Source: Candidatus Altarchaeales archaeon (GTDB lineage Archaea; Altiarchaeota; Altiarchaeia; IMC4; SCGC-AAA252-I15). From it: a stretch of DNA of 6,876 bases. The stretch covers positions 1 through 6,876 of the forward strand of contig WJJK01000124.1 in NCBI GenBank assembly GCA_014729705.1, given 5' to 3'. The notes under the pieces were generated by a model. It was not told the origin of the DNA. It searched no databases and was given only the letters and a program-made list of their open reading frames with translations. This document shows, one piece after another, positions 4,850-6,876 of this stretch. The position numbers and the translations under genes were made by a program. The first letter of the stretch is position 1. Each line of letters starts with the position of its first letter.

Positions 4850-6784
4850 GACCACGTTATTATTGGCTCTAACGATCTGGATGAAGGCGACCTTTACGTA
4901 GAGCTTACTGAGGAAGAAATATCAGAGGTACTTGTTGCTCTTGGTGCCAATAGTACACTACCGCAGGGTAACAACGTCCAGAGCGATCATTGTTTCTTAC
5001 ACGATAATGATGATCCTACTTTAGGGGTTAGCATAGAGGCTCCTCATCAATGGAACTGTTATGATGGTGACACCGAGCTTCTTACGCAGCAAGGCTGGGT
5101 ACGATTCAAGGACTACGACGGTACGTCTCCCGTTTTGCAGGTGTTTGAGAGCGGGAAAGCGTCGTTCATACGTCCCAGCAATTTCCGTAAGGGGTATCGC
5201 GAGTGCTTACATCTAAAGTCGGAATCACTGGATTTGGTAGTTTCCAAGAAGCACCGAATGTTCGCAGGATACAGAAAGAGAAAAGTGGACACGCAGCCTT
5301 CCTGGCGCGAGGTGTTAGCTGAAGATTTCAAACGATCTCACTGGTCAAGAGGGCATGTGGAGGGGGTTCAGCAGCTAGGGGGCTTGTACCGACCAGAACT
5401 TCTTAGGCTTGCTGTCGCGTATCAAGCGGACGGTACGCCTCACCATTCAGGAGGTGCGGTCTTTCAGTTCACCAAAACACGCAAGATTCTTAGGCTATCC
5501 AAACTGCTGAATGACGCGGGTATAGAGTACACCAAGAACGCAGGCTACTTCTACATACCGCGCAGTGATACGTGGGACGAGGTGGCTCGGATGCTAGGAG
5601 GAAAGACCTTTTCGTTACGTAGGCTACTCCATCTAGGGAATGAGGCCAGAAAGATATTCTGCCAGGAGATTTATTGCTGGGACGGGTGCAAGCGATGGGG
5701 GTATGTCTACTATAATACGTGCAAGGCCAGTGTGGACTGTGTTCAAACGGCTTTCGCGTTGCAGGGGGTACGTACCTCCGTGCTGTGGTCAGAGAAGGCA
5801 GGGCAGTGGACTGTTCGCCTCATAAAGGCCAAGTTCTCTCGCGGTGGTAGGGGGTTCATATCCGATCCAGTAGGCAGGAAGGCTGTTTACGGCTTGGAAG
5901 TCCCGTCTTCCTGGCTTCTGGTCCGTCGCGCAGATAAGATCGTAGTTTCCGGTAACTGCTTCAACCCAATATGTCGAAAGGGCGTAACTATTTTTTCGCT
6001 GATTGCCGCAGCAAGGGGAATAACGCTGCGGCAGGCCCGTGAATGGTTATACCAGAGATTCCCCAAGATAAGAACAGCGGATCGCCCATTCAAGCTATTG
6101 GAAGAAGCAGGAGAGAAGCGTGAGCATCCTCGCTTTACGCTGCCTCCGTCTGTGCTTGCTGCATACAGCCTATCAGCGGATAACGGCATCGGGTATAGAG
6201 CAATCGACTACTGGGGAAAGTGTTCGCGTGAACAGGCCGACGAGTACAAGCTGGGCTATGATCGAAAGCACCATAGAATTATAGTTCCAGTGTTTCACGA
6301 GGACAATGTATTGGCTGGTTTAGTTGGAAGAACCATGCTTAAAGGCGTTGTCGGAAATAGGTGGTATAATTACGACAAAGGTAAGTTCAAAACAGGACGT
6401 GCGATTCTTGGAATACATAGACCGATTAAGGATGCTCCGATAGTAGTTGTGGAAGGCCCAGGAGACTACATAAACTTGACTGCTATGGGCATTCCTAATG
6501 TATATTGCATATTTGGATCGGAGTTTACGAATTGGCAAGTTGATAACATTGTCAAGTGGAATAAGCCAGTTGTTCCAATGTTTGATTTTGATAAACCTGG
6601 ATTCATTGCGAAGCGCAAGTTCATAAAGGCAGTAGCGCACAGAGTAAAAATATGGGGATTTGAATACCCGTCTGCGGCGTTCGATGAGAATGGAAAAGCA
6701 GATCCCGGAGCCATCCCGCACGACGAGGCTGAGTTTCTGCTATCTACCTTCTCAGAGGCGACTAAGATTAAAAGATTACATTGA
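4847..6784 (+). CDS. DnaG-type DNA primase (zinc ribbon + TOPRIM) interrupted by an intein
   Basis: This 645-residue precursor should yield a 345-residue primase after a 300-residue intein (71-370) splices out. The primase makes short RNA primers at the replication fork with the helicase encoded just upstream. In the rejoined protein a CHC2-like zinc ribbon is seen: C49-x2-H52, 18 residues, then C371-x4-C376 (HQWN joined to CFNPICRKG). Residues 465-527 fit the DnaG RNA-polymerase basic domain (YKLGYDRKHHRIIVPV, then GLVGR, then ILGIHR). The TOPRIM domain runs from about 530 to 630: E536-G-P-G-D540 gives the catalytic glutamate, and D580-F-D582-K-P-G gives the metal-binding aspartates. The C-terminus (DPGAIPHDEAEFLL) closes the TOPRIM region, with no room for the DnaG helicase-binding domain, so this is the short phage type. 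Composition turns AT-richer toward the 3' end. The primase call is firm; whether the product is active depends on splicing. Confidence 0.9.
   Translation: MDHVIIGSNDLDEGDLYVELTEEEISEVLVALGANSTLPQGNNVQSDHCFLHDNDDPTLGVSIEAPHQWNCYDGDTELLTQQGWVRFKDYDGTSPVLQVFESGKASFIRPSNFRKGYRECLHLKSESLDLVVSKKHRMFAGYRKRKVDTQPSWREVLAEDFKRSHWSRGHVEGVQQLGGLYRPELLRLAVAYQADGTPHHSGGAVFQFTKTRKILRLSKLLNDAGIEYTKNAGYFYIPRSDTWDEVARMLGGKTFSLRRLLHLGNEARKIFCQEIYCWDGCKRWGYVYYNTCKASVDCVQTAFALQGVRTSVLWSEKAGQWTVRLIKAKFSRGGRGFISDPVGRKAVYGLEVPSSWLLVRRADKIVVSGNCFNPICRKGVTIFSLIAAARGITLRQAREWLYQRFPKIRTADRPFKLLEEAGEKREHPRFTLPPSVLAAYSLSADNGIGYRAIDYWGKCSREQADEYKLGYDRKHHRIIVPVFHEDNVLAGLVGRTMLKGVVGNRWYNYDKGKFKTGRAILGIHRPIKDAPIVVVEGPGDYINLTAMGIPNVYCIFGSEFTNWQVDNIVKWNKPVVPMFDFDKPGFIAKRKFIKAVAHRVKIWGFEYPSAAFDENGKADPGAIPHDEAEFLLSTFSEATKIKRLH
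5057..5956 (+). mobile_element. Intein with LAGLIDADG homing endonuclease, inserted in the primase zinc ribbon
   Basis: Primase residues 71-370 form an in-frame intein of 300 residues. The N-terminal splicing block starts at the catalytic C71 (CYDGDTELLTQQGW), a standard block A. Block B is LDLVVSKKHRMF (129-139), with Ser at the usual Thr position of TxxH and H136 kept. The endonuclease core has two LAGLIDADG-like motifs: LLRLAVAYQADG ending near D195, and RKIFCQEIYCWDG ending near D279. Both keep the acidic residue that binds the catalytic metal. The segment after the second motif (YYNTCKASVDCVQTAFALQGVRTSVLW) has the usual helix-strand order. Block F is VYGLEVPSSWLLVRR (347-361). Block G is KIVVSGN followed by Cys+1, so the terminal Asn is present but the usual penultimate His is Gly. 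C1 and Cys+1 indicate class 1 splicing. Flanking residues WN and CFNPIC join into a normal zinc-binding sequence, which fixes both boundaries. Splicing and homing activity are inferred. Confidence 0.9.
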
Positions 6785-6795
6785 TGTAATAATAC

Positions 6796-6826
6796 TTGCT
6801 TCAATAAACTTGGTACCGAATATACT
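6796..6826 (+). promoter_or_regulatory. Weak sigma70-like promoter candidate
   Basis: TTGCTT at 6796-6801 and TATACT at 6821-6826 resemble -35 and -10 boxes, the second matching TATAAT in five of six bases. The 19-base spacer is longer than ideal and the surroundings are AT-rich, so a chance match is possible. Confidence 0.25.
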
Positions 6827-6839
6827 TGTGCGCCCGAAA

Positions 6840-6857
6840 AACCACAATTAAGTGGTT
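6840..6857 (+). other. Stem-loop in the primase downstream gap
   Basis: AACCAC (6840-6845) pairs perfectly with GTGGTT (6852-6857) around a six-base loop AATTAA. No run of T follows, so this is not a typical intrinsic terminator. It sits 13 bases before the AGGAGA site and could instead affect translation of the next gene or act as a protein-binding site. Confidence 0.4.
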
Positions 6858-6870
6858 CCTGATGCGCCAT

Positions 6871-6876
6871 AGGAGA
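6871..6876 (+). promoter_or_regulatory. Ribosome binding site for a gene starting beyond the window
   Basis: The window ends in AGGAGA, the same core that precedes the gene at 1966. With normal spacing the start codon would lie just past the end of the window, so the plus-strand gene series probably continues. Confidence 0.4.

Larger units (their letters stand above)
6785..6876 (+). other. Non-coding gap after the primase gene
   Basis: After the primase stop, 92 bases hold no convincing gene. They contain a weak promoter-like pair, a 6-bp stem-loop and a terminal AGGAGA. This is the longest clear intergenic stretch in the window, so a new transcription unit or a control point may begin here. 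Confidence 0.5.

Noticed and set aside
5057..5956. The central 900 bases as a separate gene or an ordinary primase domain
   Set aside because: There is no stop or start at its edges, it has intein blocks at both ends, and its removal restores the zinc motif.
6862..6876. ATG 6862 as the start of the next gene
   Set aside because: No good ribosome site precedes it, while the AGGAGA at the window end predicts a start just outside the window.
1..6876. CRISPR arrays, tRNA or rRNA genes, insertion sequences, attachment sites
   Set aside because: No spaced direct repeats, cloverleaf-like segments, transposase motifs or terminal inverted repeats were seen.

Overview
The window is a compact, one-direction gene block from a tailed-phage-like (Caudoviricetes) genome or prophage, and it ends in a DNA-replication module. 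The evidence is a run of nine to ten short plus-strand genes that overlap or nearly abut, strong Shine-Dalgarno sites (AAGGAG, AAAGGAG, AAAGGA), several small genes without recognisable function, and a DnaB-type helicase followed directly by a short TOPRIM primase. Base composition is moderate by eye and falls toward AT in the distal part. Nothing visible fixes the host, and no structural, lysis or integration genes are present.

Layout. Positions 1-36 may be the tail of an upstream gene. Positions 38-616 are one open frame whose second half (from an internal ATG at 350 with its own ribosome binding site) resembles the DUF551-like 'APKDGT...W.PLPP' phage proteins. Five small genes follow: 633-923 (unknown), 892-1173 (DUF3820/exonuclease-X-C-terminus-like 'MPFGKYKG' protein), 1188-1562 (unknown), 1619-1966 (unknown) and 1966-2283 (unknown). 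Two larger unknown genes (2273-2902 and 2895-3338) then lead by short overlaps into the helicase gene (3335-4837), which carries a repetitive acidic and then basic C-terminal tail. The primase gene (4847-6784) follows. The last 92 bases are non-coding, with a small stem-loop, a weak promoter-like sequence and a ribosome binding site that probably serves a gene beyond the window.

The main discovery is that the primase is interrupted by a 300-residue intein (residues 71-370, bases 5057-5956). It has recognisable splicing blocks and a two-motif LAGLIDADG homing endonuclease. Removing it rejoins WN and CFNPIC and restores a CHC2-like zinc motif (C49, H52, C371, C376). The +1 Cys needed for splicing is therefore also a zinc ligand of the primase, so the precursor cannot assemble its zinc-binding domain until the intein leaves. 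The intein C-terminus is Ser-Gly-Asn rather than the usual His-Asn. The spliced primase would be 345 residues.

How the genes work together: helicase and primase are the core of a phage replisome that unwinds the template and lays down RNA primers. The overlapping unknown genes just upstream are positional candidates for accessory replication proteins, but nothing in their sequence proves this.
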